A DNA stretch of 64,000 nt from Candidatus Aminicenantes bacterium UBA2199 (GTDB taxonomy: Bacteria > Acidobacteriota > Aminicenantia > UBA2199), in the NCBI GenBank assembly GCA_002327965.1, contig DCVB01000002.1:41924-105923 (forward strand), read 5' to 3'. Shown one piece after another: positions 1-8,518 of the stretch. The notes below the pieces were generated by a model. The model was not told where the DNA came from and made no database searches. It was given only the letters and a program-made list of their open reading frames with translations. A program made the position numbers and the translations under genes. Position 1 is the stretch's first letter; every line of letters begins with the position of its first letter.

Positions 1-664
1 CCGAGAACACGGTGCGTGCCCTGCCGATATCCCGGAGAAAATGGGCGTCGGAGTTGCGCAGCAGCGGATGGCCGGCCAAGGCGGGGAAGTCCCGCAGCGC
101 GCGCGCTTGGGGCGTAGCGCAGGCGATCTCCAGCGGCGAGCCCTCGAGTTCGGCGGGCACCATGCCCAGGTTGACCAGCAGGCCGAATGGCGGGGCCTCG
201 ACATGGGCCGGAACCACGAGACCGTCATGGCGGCGCACCAGGTCGACCAGTTCGGGAACGGAGATGTCCAGCGCGTTGAGCAGCAGTTTCTCCTCGTGGC
301 GGACGATATTGTCCTCCTCGTCGACCACCACCTGGTCGCCGAAATAGTCGGGATGGTTCGGCGTGTCGGGCAGCAGCTCATAGATGTGCCGGTTGAAACG
401 CTCGGCCTGGAGGCGGTCTTCGAAATAACAGAGCATATGCACGTCTTCGCGGGTCTGCGCCTCCATGGCGAAGAGCACCTTGACCCCGGACTTTTGCCCC
501 AGCGCCGCCGCCGTGAAGCCGTTCTCCATGCTGTTGTGGTCGGTGACGGCGATGAGGTCCAGGGCGAGTTCCGCGGCCCGGCGCACGATGGCCGCCGGGG
601 ACATCTCCAGCGAGCCGCAGGGCGAAAGGGTGGAATGGATGTGCAGGTCGGCCGTTATTCTCAT
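1..664 (-). CDS. PHP-domain metal-dependent phosphoesterase (3' end cut by window)
   Basis: The frame starts at the ATG at 664 and stays open to the window edge, so only the first about 221 residues are seen. It begins MRITADLHIHSTLSPCGS, and DLHIHS is PHP motif I. VTDHNS follows at about residue 40, PAHVE at about 155, and a NSDAHFLRDIGRA block near residue 210. These are the metal-ligand motifs of the PHP superfamily. The family includes TrpH/YciV-type phosphoesterases and histidinol phosphatases; the exact substrate cannot be assigned. A promoter (TTGACA, 17 bp, TAAGAT) ends 11 bases before the ATG and no Shine-Dalgarno is visible. The C-terminal end lies outside the window. Confidence 0.85.
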   Translation of the reverse strand, partial: MRITADLHIHSTLSPCGSLEMSPAAIVRRAAELALDLIAVTDHNSMENGFTAAALGQKSGVKVLFAMEAQTREDVHMLCYFEDRLQAERFNRHIYELLPDTPNHPDYFGDQVVVDEEDNIVRHEEKLLLNALDISVPELVDLVRRHDGLVVPAHVEAPPFGLLVNLGMVPAELEGSPLEIACATPQARALRDFPALAGHPLLRNSDAHFLRDIGRARTVFS

Positions 665-675
665 CGCTGGCGACT

Positions 676-704
676 ATCTTATGAAAACGGCGCCCGGATG
701 TCAA
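676..704 (-). promoter_or_regulatory. Promoter of the PHP gene
   Basis: On the minus strand, TTGACA (699-704) and TAAGAT (676-681) are separated by 17 bp. The ATG is 11 bases beyond the -10, so the leader would be only a few bases long. Confidence 0.6.
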
Positions 705-740
705 CCGCGGGGCGAAGCGCGCCGCTCGCTTCCGCCGGGC

Positions 741-2459
741 TCAATGGCTGAGCTGAAAGCTGACCTGCACCCCCAGCAGGCGCCGGTCGGGAACGTGCGG
801 CTCGGCGTCGAAATAGGGGCAGAAGAAGCGGTCGCTCTTGATCTTGACGTGGAAAAGGTAGCGGCGGACGTCGACGCGAAAACCGGGAACGTTGCGGAAG
901 GTGAGGATGCGCACTTCACCCGGCTTGATGAACACCCGCTGCTTCTTGTGCTCGACATGGACGGTGGCCTGGTTGGCCAGCGGGTTGTTCTTCAGCTGCA
1001 CGGTCAGGGTCTTCACCGCCCGCGGGGCCAGCAGAAACAATTCCATCTCCTTGTCGGCATGGGTCCAGAACGTCCCGCCCTCCATGGGGTTGAAATTGTC
1101 GTTCAGGAAAAACAGGGTATACTGGTCGCCGATCTTCTTGTGGAAGGCCTTGGGATTGATGTTGCTGGGGAGCGTCGCGTACTGGGTCTTTTCGACGGGA
1201 AAGAACCTGGCCGGAAAGGACATTCCCGGGAAGCGGGGATAGGCGGAATGGAACAGGCCGTTCATGTAGGTCGGCGCCAGGAAGACCGCCGCGACCGCCA
1301 CCGGCAGCAGCATGAAGCGGAAGAGCCGCTCGCGGAAGCCGAGGAAGAAGAACAACGGGTAAATGCTGAGGAAATAGCGGTTGCCCAATGAGCCGCCGCC
1401 GCCGAAATAATTGTCCGGCATCAGCAGGATGCAGCACAGGATGGCGGCCACGATGGCGGCGAACAGGAACCAGTCCTCCGGCCGTTTTTTCTGGAGAAAG
1501 AAAAGCAGCAGGAGAAAAACCGCCGGGAAGAAATAGATGACCATGCCGGTGAAGCGGCCGAAAAAATAATAAAAGGCATTGTACAGGGCAATGGCCGGGC
1601 TTAGGTAAAAACGGCTCCAGTACGTGTCGGTGCTCATCTGCTGGCCGGTGTCGAAGGAAAAGTCCTTGCGCTCGAGGGGGAAATTGCCGTAGAACGAGTT
1701 CCGCTCGCCGCCCTGGTAGTTGAGCTCGCCCGTCTGGGCGTAGTTGAAGGCGAACAGCCCGGCCAGGAACAGGATGCTGATCAGGGCCAGGCCAATGAAG
1801 CGTTTCCATTCCCTGCGGTAGAAAAGGAACAGGAAGAGCAAGCCGATGTGCACCAGGTTGTTGGGCTTGGAGAAGACGGCCGCGGCAAAGAAAACGCCGG
1901 CCAGGTATGACCAGTGCGGCCGCTTGAACTCGTAAAAGAAGAAGAAGAGGGCGGCGAAGTTGACGAAGAAGTTGAACAGGTCGGCGGTGATCCACCAGAT
2001 GTAGACGAAGAGGACGCTGGCCAGCAGGTACATGACGGTGAAGGCGAAGCTCCGCCCCGGGTCATGCCGCTGGCGCAGCAGCAGGAAGCCCATCAGCAGC
2101 GCCAGGAAGAGCATCAGCGAGTTGGCCAGCAGGATGCCGTGGCTGCCGAACAGCCTGAAGAACGGGGCCAGGGTCAACGGGTAGATGAACGACTTGGCGT
2201 AGACCAGGCGGCCGTCGCCGGTTTTCTTTAGGAAAAGCCCCATGGGCCCGCCCGAGAAGTGCGCGCGGATGCGCTGGATGTCGGCGCGGGTGTATTCCAG
2301 GTCGCCGTCATACGCCAGGCTCTGCATGATGGCAAAATAAGTCGATTCGTCGGAGAAGAAGCCGCCGTTCTTGACCTTGGGCAGATCGCTGCCGAAGGAG
2401 AAGCAGAGCAGGAAGAGCAACAGCAGGGCAAAAGAGATCTTAATGGCTTTCGGCGTCAT
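741..2459 (-). CDS. Multi-spanning membrane glycosyltransferase-like protein (GT-C/GT39-like)
   Basis: A 572-residue integral membrane protein. A signal-like first helix (ISFALLLLFLLCFSFG) is followed by a periplasmic loop with an acidic pair (FSDESTYFAIMQ) near residue 40. That DExxY-like arrangement is typical of GT-C enzymes that use polyprenyl-phosphate sugars. At least eight hydrophobic helices follow, then a soluble C-terminal region of about 130 residues. I chose the second in-frame Met, because the first ATG (2471) lies inside the TATAATG -10 sequence. A glycosyltransferase role is inferred from topology and the loop motif; it could also be a ligase-like or unknown envelope protein. 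It stands alone between the PHP gene and the asparagine synthase unit. Confidence 0.6.
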   Translation of the reverse strand: MTPKAIKISFALLLLFLLCFSFGSDLPKVKNGGFFSDESTYFAIMQSLAYDGDLEYTRADIQRIRAHFSGGPMGLFLKKTGDGRLVYAKSFIYPLTLAPFFRLFGSHGILLANSLMLFLALLMGFLLLRQRHDPGRSFAFTVMYLLASVLFVYIWWITADLFNFFVNFAALFFFFYEFKRPHWSYLAGVFFAAAVFSKPNNLVHIGLLFLFLFYRREWKRFIGLALISILFLAGLFAFNYAQTGELNYQGGERNSFYGNFPLERKDFSFDTGQQMSTDTYWSRFYLSPAIALYNAFYYFFGRFTGMVIYFFPAVFLLLLFFLQKKRPEDWFLFAAIVAAILCCILLMPDNYFGGGGSLGNRYFLSIYPLFFFLGFRERLFRFMLLPVAVAAVFLAPTYMNGLFHSAYPRFPGMSFPARFFPVEKTQYATLPSNINPKAFHKKIGDQYTLFFLNDNFNPMEGGTFWTHADKEMELFLLAPRAVKTLTVQLKNNPLANQATVHVEHKKQRVFIKPGEVRILTFRNVPGFRVDVRRYLFHVKIKSDRFFCPYFDAEPHVPDRRLLGVQVSFQLSH

Positions 2460-2469
2460 TGGTTGGCCC

Positions 2470-2475
2470 ATTATA
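2470..2475 (-). promoter_or_regulatory. -10 element before the GT-C gene at 2459
   Basis: A perfect TATAAT on the minus strand lies 10 bases before the chosen ATG. The -35 (TTTCAC-like, about 17 bp further upstream) is weak. The predicted transcript would have almost no 5' leader. Confidence 0.5.
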
Positions 2476-2567
2476 TCAGAATTGGAGCTGATGTGAAAAT
2501 GGCACCCGGCCGTCGGGCTTGAATCGCCGGCGGCAATAATGGAATGATCCAGGGCGCCAGCCTCCCG

Positions 2568-3377
2568 TCACCTGCCTCCCCGCTTTTTCAGGCGCAGGCC
2601 GGCCTGGCGGCGAAAAAACACGGCGATCGAATCACGCCTCCCCATCGCGCGGACCGGGCCGCCGTCCGCCAGGATGCCCATGAGCGACGCCAGCGGCCGC
2701 AACGGATCGAATTCCCCGGCGAGCAGGGTGGCAAAGCCGCCGGCGCGCTTCTCTTCGCCGGGGAGCGGCAGCGGGTCGGAACCGCGCAGGACAGGCCGGC
2801 CCTGACGCTCCATCATGCGGAAGGCGCGCGGTGCCGGCCAGAAGGAAGGCCGGGCCGGGTTGTCGGCCAGGAATAGCCGCGGCGGCGCCGGTGCCGAGGC
2901 CAGTTGCTCCACCAGGCGGCCGCGGCGGCCGAGCCATTTGCCGGCTCCCCAGGGGATGATGGCCAGGACTCCGGCCGCGGTCAGCGCTTCCAGCACGCGG
3001 TCCAGCGGCAGCCCGTCATCGATGGCGGGAAAGCCCCCCGCGGTCAATACTTCGAGGCGCTCCGCGGTGATGACCTGCCGGCCCTGGACGATAAAAGCCA
3101 TGAGTCCGTCATTGCCGGACAAGGCCAGGGAATAGGGCTCGGAAGTGGCCGCGAAGGAACAGCCTCCCGGCAGCGATGCCCCGGGCGCCGCCCAGCGGTT
3201 GAACCAGTCGCAGCCTGGTGCTTCGGTCAGCAGGGCCAGGCGCTGGCAAGGGATTCCATCGTTCTGGCGGGCCTTGGTGTCCCCGGCGAGGTTGCGGCAT
3301 AGCGCCCGCCAAAAAAGCTCCGGGTCGTACTCCTCGTAAAAATGCAGGTGAAAATCGGCGGCGACGCGCGCGAACAT
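2568..3377 (-). CDS. PHP-like protein of the asparagine synthase unit, degenerate metal site
   Basis: 269 residues starting MFARVAADFHLHFYEEYDP, one base after the asparagine synthase stop. DFHLHF resembles PHP motif I (HxH). A later GSDPLPLPGEE resembles the SDAH motif, but the third motif reads IIPWGAGKW with no histidine where PHP enzymes usually have one. The protein therefore looks PHP-derived with a changed or lost metal site. Its position as last gene of a tight MTase-SDR-asnB unit suggests a role in the same glycan or envelope pathway. Function is unknown. A longer frame from 3419 is possible, but it would overlap asnB by about 40 bases. Confidence 0.55.
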   Translation of the reverse strand: MFARVAADFHLHFYEEYDPELFWRALCRNLAGDTKARQNDGIPCQRLALLTEAPGCDWFNRWAAPGASLPGGCSFAATSEPYSLALSGNDGLMAFIVQGRQVITAERLEVLTAGGFPAIDDGLPLDRVLEALTAAGVLAIIPWGAGKWLGRRGRLVEQLASAPAPPRLFLADNPARPSFWPAPRAFRMMERQGRPVLRGSDPLPLPGEEKRAGGFATLLAGEFDPLRPLASLMGILADGGPVRAMGRRDSIAVFFRRQAGLRLKKRGGR

Positions 3378-3378
3378 G

Positions 3379-5241
3379 TCAGGGGACCGGAGCCAGGAAT
3401 TGCCTGTGCCAAAGGGCAAGGTTCACCAGGCTCCAGAGCAGGTGATCGTGGTTACGGCTGCCGGCGCGGTGCTCGGCGACAAGGCGCCGGACGGTTTTGC
3501 CGTCGAACCTTTCGGCGATGAACGGCGAGTTGCTCAGCACATCGTCCATGTAGGACAGCAGGTCGCCGCGCAGCCAGTGCTTGATCGGAAAGCTGAAGCC
3601 GTGCTTGGGCCGGTACGCGATCCCCGGCGGAAGAAGATCGGCCATGGCTTTCTTGAGCACCGCCTTGGTGGTCCAGCCGGCCAGCTTGAGGCGCGCCGGG
3701 ATGCGCATGGCGAACTCGACCAGTTCATGATCGATGAGCGGGGCACGGATCTCCAGGGCGCAGGCCATGCTCATCTTGTCCACCTTCATCAGGGGATTCT
3801 CGGGCATCATGAATCCGAGCTCGCAGAGAATTTCACGCTCCAGGTCGCCGCGGCCCCCGGCGTCCTCGGCGGCGCGGTCGGCCCAGGCAAGGGTGGAGGC
3901 CAGGACCTCCTCGCCGCTGCGCTGGCGGAAAATGCCCGCGGCGGTTTCCGCGGTAAGAAAATACTGCCAGCGCATATGGCCGCCGGCGGGGAGGGCGGCG
4001 CCCTGAAAGAAGCGCCGCAGGCTGTTCAACGCGCCCTTTTTCTGGGGCCGGTCGGGAAGGGAAGCGGCGAGGCGGCCGGCCGCCCGGCGCAGGGGGGAGG
4101 GAAGCCGGCGCAGGTAGCGTTCGGCCTTGCTGGCCTTGAAGCGGTCGTAGCCGGCGAACACCTCGTCGCCGCCTTCCCCTGAAAGACAGACAGTGACGTG
4201 CTCGCGGGCCTTGCGGCAGATCAGGTAATAAGGCAGGACCGAAAATTCCGAGAAAGGCTGGTCCAGGTGCCAGACCGCCTTCTCGATGACCTCCGGAGTA
4301 ATGGGGTCGATCATCAGCTCGCTGTGGTCGGTGGCGAAATGGCGGGCGACCTTCCGGGCGTAGGCGAATTCGGAAAATCCCGATTCCCTGTAGCCCAGGG
4401 CGAAGGTGCGGATGGAGCCGGCATCGGCGCGGCGCATCATGGCCACCACCGTGCTCGAGTCGATGCCGCCGGAGAGAAATGCCCCCAGGGGCACGTCGCT
4501 TTCCAGGCGCAGGCGCACGGCCCGCTCAAGATGGCCGCGCAGCGCCTCGATCCACTCCTTTTCCGGGCGTTCTTCGCTTTCCTGGCGCAGGCGCCAGTAC
4601 GGCCGGATCACGGCGTTCCCGTCGCGCCATTCCAGCCAGTGGCCGGCGGGCAGGGCGCGGATGCCGGCAAAGGCGGTCAGGGGCGCGGGGATGAACTCGA
4701 AGCCCAGGAAGCAGTCGATGGCGTCGTCGTCGATCCCCCTGGGCACGCCGGGATTCCGCAGCAGGGCCTTGATCTCCGAGGCGAAGGCGAGTTGGCCGCC
4801 GGACTGGGAGTAGTAGAGCGGTTTTTCTCCCAGCCGGTCGCGGGCCAGCAGCAGCCGCCGCTCCTTGACGTCCCAGAGGGCGAAGGCGAACATGCCGTTC
4901 ATGCGCCGCAGGCAATCGATGCCCTCTTCCTCGAAGGCGTGCAGCAGCACCTCGGAATCGGAGCGGCTGCGAAAGACGTGACCCCGGCCTTGCAGCCAGC
5001 TCCGCACTTCGCGGAAATTATAGATCTCGCCGTTGTGCACCAGCCACAAACTGCCGTCCTCGTTGGCGATGGGCTGGCGGCCGTTCTCGGAAAGGTCGAT
5101 GATCGACAGGCGGCGGTGCCCCAGGGATATCCCGGGAGCGCAATGGTAACCGTCCTGGTCGGGGCCGCGGTGGGAAAGCGCGTCGGCCATGGCTTGCACG
5201 ACCCGTGAGTCCTCCCAGGTGAAGCCGCAGATGCCGCACAT
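3379..5241 (-). CDS. asnB: Glutamine-hydrolysing asparagine synthase (class II amidotransferase)
   Basis: 620 residues starting MCGICGF. Cys2 becomes the N-terminal nucleophile of the class II glutaminase domain, which fixes the start although the frame is open further upstream. LSHRGPDQDGY and VHNGEIYNF are glutaminase motifs. SGGIDSS at about residue 265 is the ATP-pyrophosphatase loop, followed by CLSGEGGDEVFAGYDR. In polysaccharide loci such enzymes often amidate a sugar or other acid rather than aspartate. The surrounding SDR, methyltransferase and GT-C genes make that plausible here. The stop is one base before the PHP-like gene and the start is two bases from the SDR stop, so translation is probably coupled. 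Confidence 0.9.
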   Translation of the reverse strand: MCGICGFTWEDSRVVQAMADALSHRGPDQDGYHCAPGISLGHRRLSIIDLSENGRQPIANEDGSLWLVHNGEIYNFREVRSWLQGRGHVFRSRSDSEVLLHAFEEEGIDCLRRMNGMFAFALWDVKERRLLLARDRLGEKPLYYSQSGGQLAFASEIKALLRNPGVPRGIDDDAIDCFLGFEFIPAPLTAFAGIRALPAGHWLEWRDGNAVIRPYWRLRQESEERPEKEWIEALRGHLERAVRLRLESDVPLGAFLSGGIDSSTVVAMMRRADAGSIRTFALGYRESGFSEFAYARKVARHFATDHSELMIDPITPEVIEKAVWHLDQPFSEFSVLPYYLICRKAREHVTVCLSGEGGDEVFAGYDRFKASKAERYLRRLPSPLRRAAGRLAASLPDRPQKKGALNSLRRFFQGAALPAGGHMRWQYFLTAETAAGIFRQRSGEEVLASTLAWADRAAEDAGGRGDLEREILCELGFMMPENPLMKVDKMSMACALEIRAPLIDHELVEFAMRIPARLKLAGWTTKAVLKKAMADLLPPGIAYRPKHGFSFPIKHWLRGDLLSYMDDVLSNSPFIAERFDGKTVRRLVAEHRAGSRNHDHLLWSLVNLALWHRQFLAPVP

Positions 5242-5243
5242 GG

Positions 5244-6239
5244 TCAGCGCCCCCCGTTGCCGGGTTGCGGGCGGCTGATCTCCCCCCAGGTGCGGCACAT
5301 GCCCGCGGTGACGTCGTAGCGCGGCGCGAATCCCAGAAGGTTTTTTGCCTTGGCGATGGAAAACGCCGTGTTGTTGGTGAAAAATTTCAGCGTGCGGGTG
5401 GAAACCGGCGGTTCGCGTTTCAGCATCAGCGACAGCCTTTCCACCGCGGCGAAGAGCGGGCGGGCCAGGAACAGCGGCAGGTGGATCCAGGGAGGGCGGC
5501 AGCCGCAGGCGGCGGCCATGTGGCCCAGGAGCTCGCGCAGGGTGATGGCGGCGTCGTCGCCGATGATGAACGTCTCGCCCACGGCCTCGGGCCGGACGGC
5601 GCAGAGCGCGCAGGCGAGGTTGAAATCGTCGATATGGATGCAGTGGCGCAGGCCGCGGCCGGAACCGATGAAGACGAACGTGCCCTTGCCCAGCGAGCGG
5701 AACAGCTTCCGGGTGCGCGGGCAGCCCGGGCCGTACACCCAGACCGGGCGGATCACGACCAGCGGCAGTCCGGTCCGCGCCGCCTCGGCCCGCACGGCTT
5801 CCTCACCGGCCAGCTTGCTTTTCTCGTATACCAGGTCGGGATGGCAGGGGGTCGTTTCGTCAGCGGGCGGATCGCTGATCTCGCCATAGACGCCGACGGT
5901 GCTGCAGTGGACGAAGCGGCCGACGCCGGCCTCGCCGCAGAGGCCGACGAGCTGGCGGGCCCCGTCGCGGTTGATGCGCCAGTAGGCCTCCTCGCCCAGG
6001 CTGACCACCAGATGGGCGCTGGCCAGGTGAAAGACCACGTCGGCCCCGGACACGATCTTCCTCATCGACTCCGGGTCGCCGATGTCGGCTTGGAAAATTT
6101 CCAGTGCCGCTCCGGCGTTCAGCGCGTCCAGCCTTTCCCGGTGCAGGTCCACGGCGCGCACGTCGTTGCCGCGGGCGAGCTGATCCCTGACCAGCTGCAG
6201 CCCCATAAAGCCGTTGGCGCCGGTGACGACGGCGATCAT
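5244..6239 (-). CDS. NAD(P)-dependent epimerase/dehydratase (extended SDR)
   Basis: 331 residues starting MIAVVTGANGFMGLQL, a classic TGxxGFxG dinucleotide-binding loop. Other SDR motifs are DIGDPESM, the HLASAH strand, a Ser (HCSTVGVYG) and YEKSKLAGEEAV containing the catalytic YxxxK. RPVWVYGPG follows. The start was chosen because its ATG overlaps the upstream methyltransferase stop as ATGA (6236-6239); a Met three codons earlier is less likely. The likely substrate is a nucleotide sugar or 3-beta-hydroxysteroid-like compound and cannot be specified. One of four SDRs of this kind in the first 35 kb. Confidence 0.85.
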   Translation of the reverse strand: MIAVVTGANGFMGLQLVRDQLARGNDVRAVDLHRERLDALNAGAALEIFQADIGDPESMRKIVSGADVVFHLASAHLVVSLGEEAYWRINRDGARQLVGLCGEAGVGRFVHCSTVGVYGEISDPPADETTPCHPDLVYEKSKLAGEEAVRAEAARTGLPLVVIRPVWVYGPGCPRTRKLFRSLGKGTFVFIGSGRGLRHCIHIDDFNLACALCAVRPEAVGETFIIGDDAAITLRELLGHMAAACGCRPPWIHLPLFLARPLFAAVERLSLMLKREPPVSTRTLKFFTNNTAFSIAKAKNLLGFAPRYDVTAGMCRTWGEISRPQPGNGGR

Positions 6240-7060
6240 TTGGCGCACACGGCCACCACGGCGTAACCGCGGGTGAAGAAGACCAGGACATCGAGACGGG
6301 AGACCAGCCAGAAGAAAGGATAGGCCAGGGAGTACAGGCGGTAACTTTTTTTCACCGCGTTGAGCTGGTCCTTGCTGACCGGGGCGATCGTGCCCTCCTC
6401 GACCTTGGCGGAGCTTTTCCTGGCCAGAACCTTGACGTAAAGGAAATTGATCGCCAGTTCGATCATCTCGGTAAAGAAACGGGCATAGGAGTCGCCACGG
6501 CGAAAGGTCAGCCCGGTGGTTTCCGCCAGCCGGCGCAAGTCGGGAATGTCGAAGCCGATGCGCCGGTGCCCGTAGGCCCTGGCGTCCATGCCGACGGCCT
6601 TCTTGATGCGCACCGCCAGCTTCTTTTCGTTGCCGTTGGGGGTGGTGATGATCACGGTGCCGCCCGCCCGGGCGACGCGCGCCAGTTCGCGGGTAACGGG
6701 CAGGGGATCATCCAGATGCTCGTGCACGTCGATGCTGACCACCAGGTCGAAAGCTCCGTCGGGGAAGGGCAGGCGGGACAGGCCGCGGTCGATGCGGATC
6801 ACCGGTTCGCCGAGGAGCTCCTCCATTCCCGGAATGCCCTGCGCTTCAAAATCAGCCCAGGTCCAGCGGCCGCCCATTTCGCGGATCTTCCAATTGATGG
6901 CGCCGTTGTTGTCGCCGCAGGTCACCAGCAGGCAGGTGCGGTTCTCCAGGCAGGGAAAATGGCGGGCCAGGGTCGCGACCTTCATCTTTTTTTTCAGCGA
7001 GCGGTTGAACATTTTCAGTTGCCAGGGCGTTCCGGTCTCGGCAGTTTTTTTATCTTCCAT
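6236..7060 (-). CDS. Class I SAM-dependent methyltransferase
   Basis: 274 residues with a Methyltransf_11-type core: LLVTCGDNNGAINW as motif I, FPDGAFDLVVSIDVHEHLDD as the post-I/motif IV stretch, and ARAGGTVIITTPNGNE as motif V/VI. The Gly-rich loop is atypical (TCGDNNG instead of ExGxGxG). The C-terminal 80 residues are hydrophobic and basic and may touch the membrane. It heads the MTase-SDR-asnB-PHP-like unit, so it probably modifies a glycan or lipid intermediate; the substrate is unknown. Its promoter leaves only 8 bases between the -10 and the ATG, with no Shine-Dalgarno. Confidence 0.75.
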   Translation of the reverse strand: MEDKKTAETGTPWQLKMFNRSLKKKMKVATLARHFPCLENRTCLLVTCGDNNGAINWKIREMGGRWTWADFEAQGIPGMEELLGEPVIRIDRGLSRLPFPDGAFDLVVSIDVHEHLDDPLPVTRELARVARAGGTVIITTPNGNEKKLAVRIKKAVGMDARAYGHRRIGFDIPDLRRLAETTGLTFRRGDSYARFFTEMIELAINFLYVKVLARKSSAKVEEGTIAPVSKDQLNAVKKSYRLYSLAYPFFWLVSRLDVLVFFTRGYAVVAVCAK

Positions 7061-7068
7061 GTAGCGGC

Positions 7069-7097
7069 ATTGTAAGGCAAAGCGGGCAATTTTTCAA
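7069..7097 (-). promoter_or_regulatory. Promoter of the 7060 methyltransferase unit, predicted leaderless
   Basis: TTGAAA (7092-7097), 17 bp, TACAAT (7069-7074) on the minus strand, then 8 bases to the ATG. The start of transcription should fall at or just before the start codon. Confidence 0.65.
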
Positions 7098-7160
7098 TAG
7101 GAGGGGCACGCCGCCCGGGCCCATCCCCGCTCCGATCGGCGAGAGCCCGGGCGCGGCTCC

Positions 7161-7188
7161 TTGACAGGCACGGCCGTTCGGGTATAAT
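7161..7188 (+). promoter_or_regulatory. Promoter of the 7196 lipoprotein unit, predicted leaderless
   Basis: TTGACA (7161-7166), 16 bp, TATAAT (7183-7188), then 7 bases to the ATG at 7196. Both hexamers are perfect. It is divergent from the promoter at 7069-7097. Confidence 0.75.
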
Positions 7189-7195
7189 TAAAACC

Positions 7196-8518
7196 ATGAC
7201 AATCATGATTTGGCGAAGAATACTGATGTTGACCTTGGCCGCGTTATTGCTCACGGCCTGCGGCGCCGGCAAAAAGGAGAAGATCCAGGTTGTGGTGCTG
7301 GGCTTCGACGGCGCCAACTGGCCGACCATCGATCCGCTGATCGCCGAGGGCAAGCTGCCGTTCATCCAGAAGCTGAAGCAGGAGTGCGCCTGGGCCGATT
7401 TCCAGACCGACGTTCCCACCAAGTCGGCCGTGGTCTGGACCAGTATCGCCACGGGCAAGACCATGCTGAAGCACGGCATCCTCGACTTCGCCTTTGTCCA
7501 GGCGAACAACATCCAGGTGCCTTATTCCAACGCCGAGAAGCGCGAGCCCTCCCTGTGGCAGATGCTGGACCGCTTCAACATGCGCAGCGTGGTGATCAAC
7601 TGGTTCGTGACCTACCCGCCCGACAGCTTCAACGGCGTGATGGTCTCGGACCGCTTCCGCCAGATCCTGAACAAGAAGCCCGAGGCGGCCAACGAAATGA
7701 TCGACACCGTGCATCCCAGCATGGACTTCTACCGCTTGAAGCAGGTCGTCCGCCGCGATTACCGGGAGATCATCGAGCGCATCGATCTGCCGGATTTCCC
7801 CGAGATGTTCCAGGAGCTTCACCCCGACAGCAATTTCAGGAAGTCGTTCACGCTGGGGAATTCCCGGGCCTTCGTCAAGCAGGACGCCCTGGTCGAGGAT
7901 GTCACCGACCTGCTCTTCAAGACCAAGGAGGCCGACCTGTACATGACCTATTTCCGCCTGCCCGATGTCGTCCAGCATTTCGTCCTGGGCCTCATCCCCG
8001 ACGAGCAGCTGGAGGGGGTTTTCTATGAGGGCAGGGATTGGAGCATCAGCGAGGAGAAGCGCCGCGAGGTCACCGGCCGCATCGCGAAAGTGATGGAGCC
8101 GGTCTACCGGTACATGGACCGCCTGTTGGCCAAGTACATGAGCGATCCCAGGTTCCGCGACGCGTATTTCCTCGTCATGTCCGACCACGGCTTCAGCCTC
8201 TACGGCGGCGGCTACAACCATTACAATCTCCCCGACGGCATCGGGCCTCCGCCCGGCATCCTGCTGGTCAAGGGCCCCGGGGTGCGGCCGGGAAAGATCG
8301 ATGCCTCCATCTACGACATCGCCCCCACCGTCCTGCACCTCTTCGGCCTGCCCCTGGACCGCGCCATGGACGGCAAGCCGCTGCGCGACATCTTCAAGCT
8401 GAGCCGCAAGGCGAAGTACACCACCTACCGGCTGGACCGGGAGAAAAAGAGCATTGCCCGCAGCGAATCGGACCGCGAGACGCTCGAGGAACTGAAGGCC
8501 CTGGGGTATATCAACTGA
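7196..8518 (+). CDS. Alkaline phosphatase superfamily lipoprotein (type I phosphodiesterase-like)
   Basis: 440 residues. The N terminus is a lipoprotein signal peptide ending LLLTAC, so the protein should be anchored in the envelope. VVLGFDGANW supplies the first metal Asp. KSAVVWTSIATGK is the nucleophile region, with Ser or Thr rather than formylglycine Cys, followed by LKHGILDF. VMSDHGFSLYGGGYNHYN gives the Asp-His metal ligands near the C terminus. The protein ends in ELKALGYIN, a tail shared with two other proteins of the window. The family hydrolyses or transfers phosphodiesters; the substrate is unknown. Its stop overlaps the next start as TGATG. Confidence 0.8.
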   Translation: MTIMIWRRILMLTLAALLLTACGAGKKEKIQVVVLGFDGANWPTIDPLIAEGKLPFIQKLKQECAWADFQTDVPTKSAVVWTSIATGKTMLKHGILDFAFVQANNIQVPYSNAEKREPSLWQMLDRFNMRSVVINWFVTYPPDSFNGVMVSDRFRQILNKKPEAANEMIDTVHPSMDFYRLKQVVRRDYREIIERIDLPDFPEMFQELHPDSNFRKSFTLGNSRAFVKQDALVEDVTDLLFKTKEADLYMTYFRLPDVVQHFVLGLIPDEQLEGVFYEGRDWSISEEKRREVTGRIAKVMEPVYRYMDRLLAKYMSDPRFRDAYFLVMSDHGFSLYGGGYNHYNLPDGIGPPPGILLVKGPGVRPGKIDASIYDIAPTVLHLFGLPLDRAMDGKPLRDIFKLSRKAKYTTYRLDREKKSIARSESDRETLEELKALGYIN

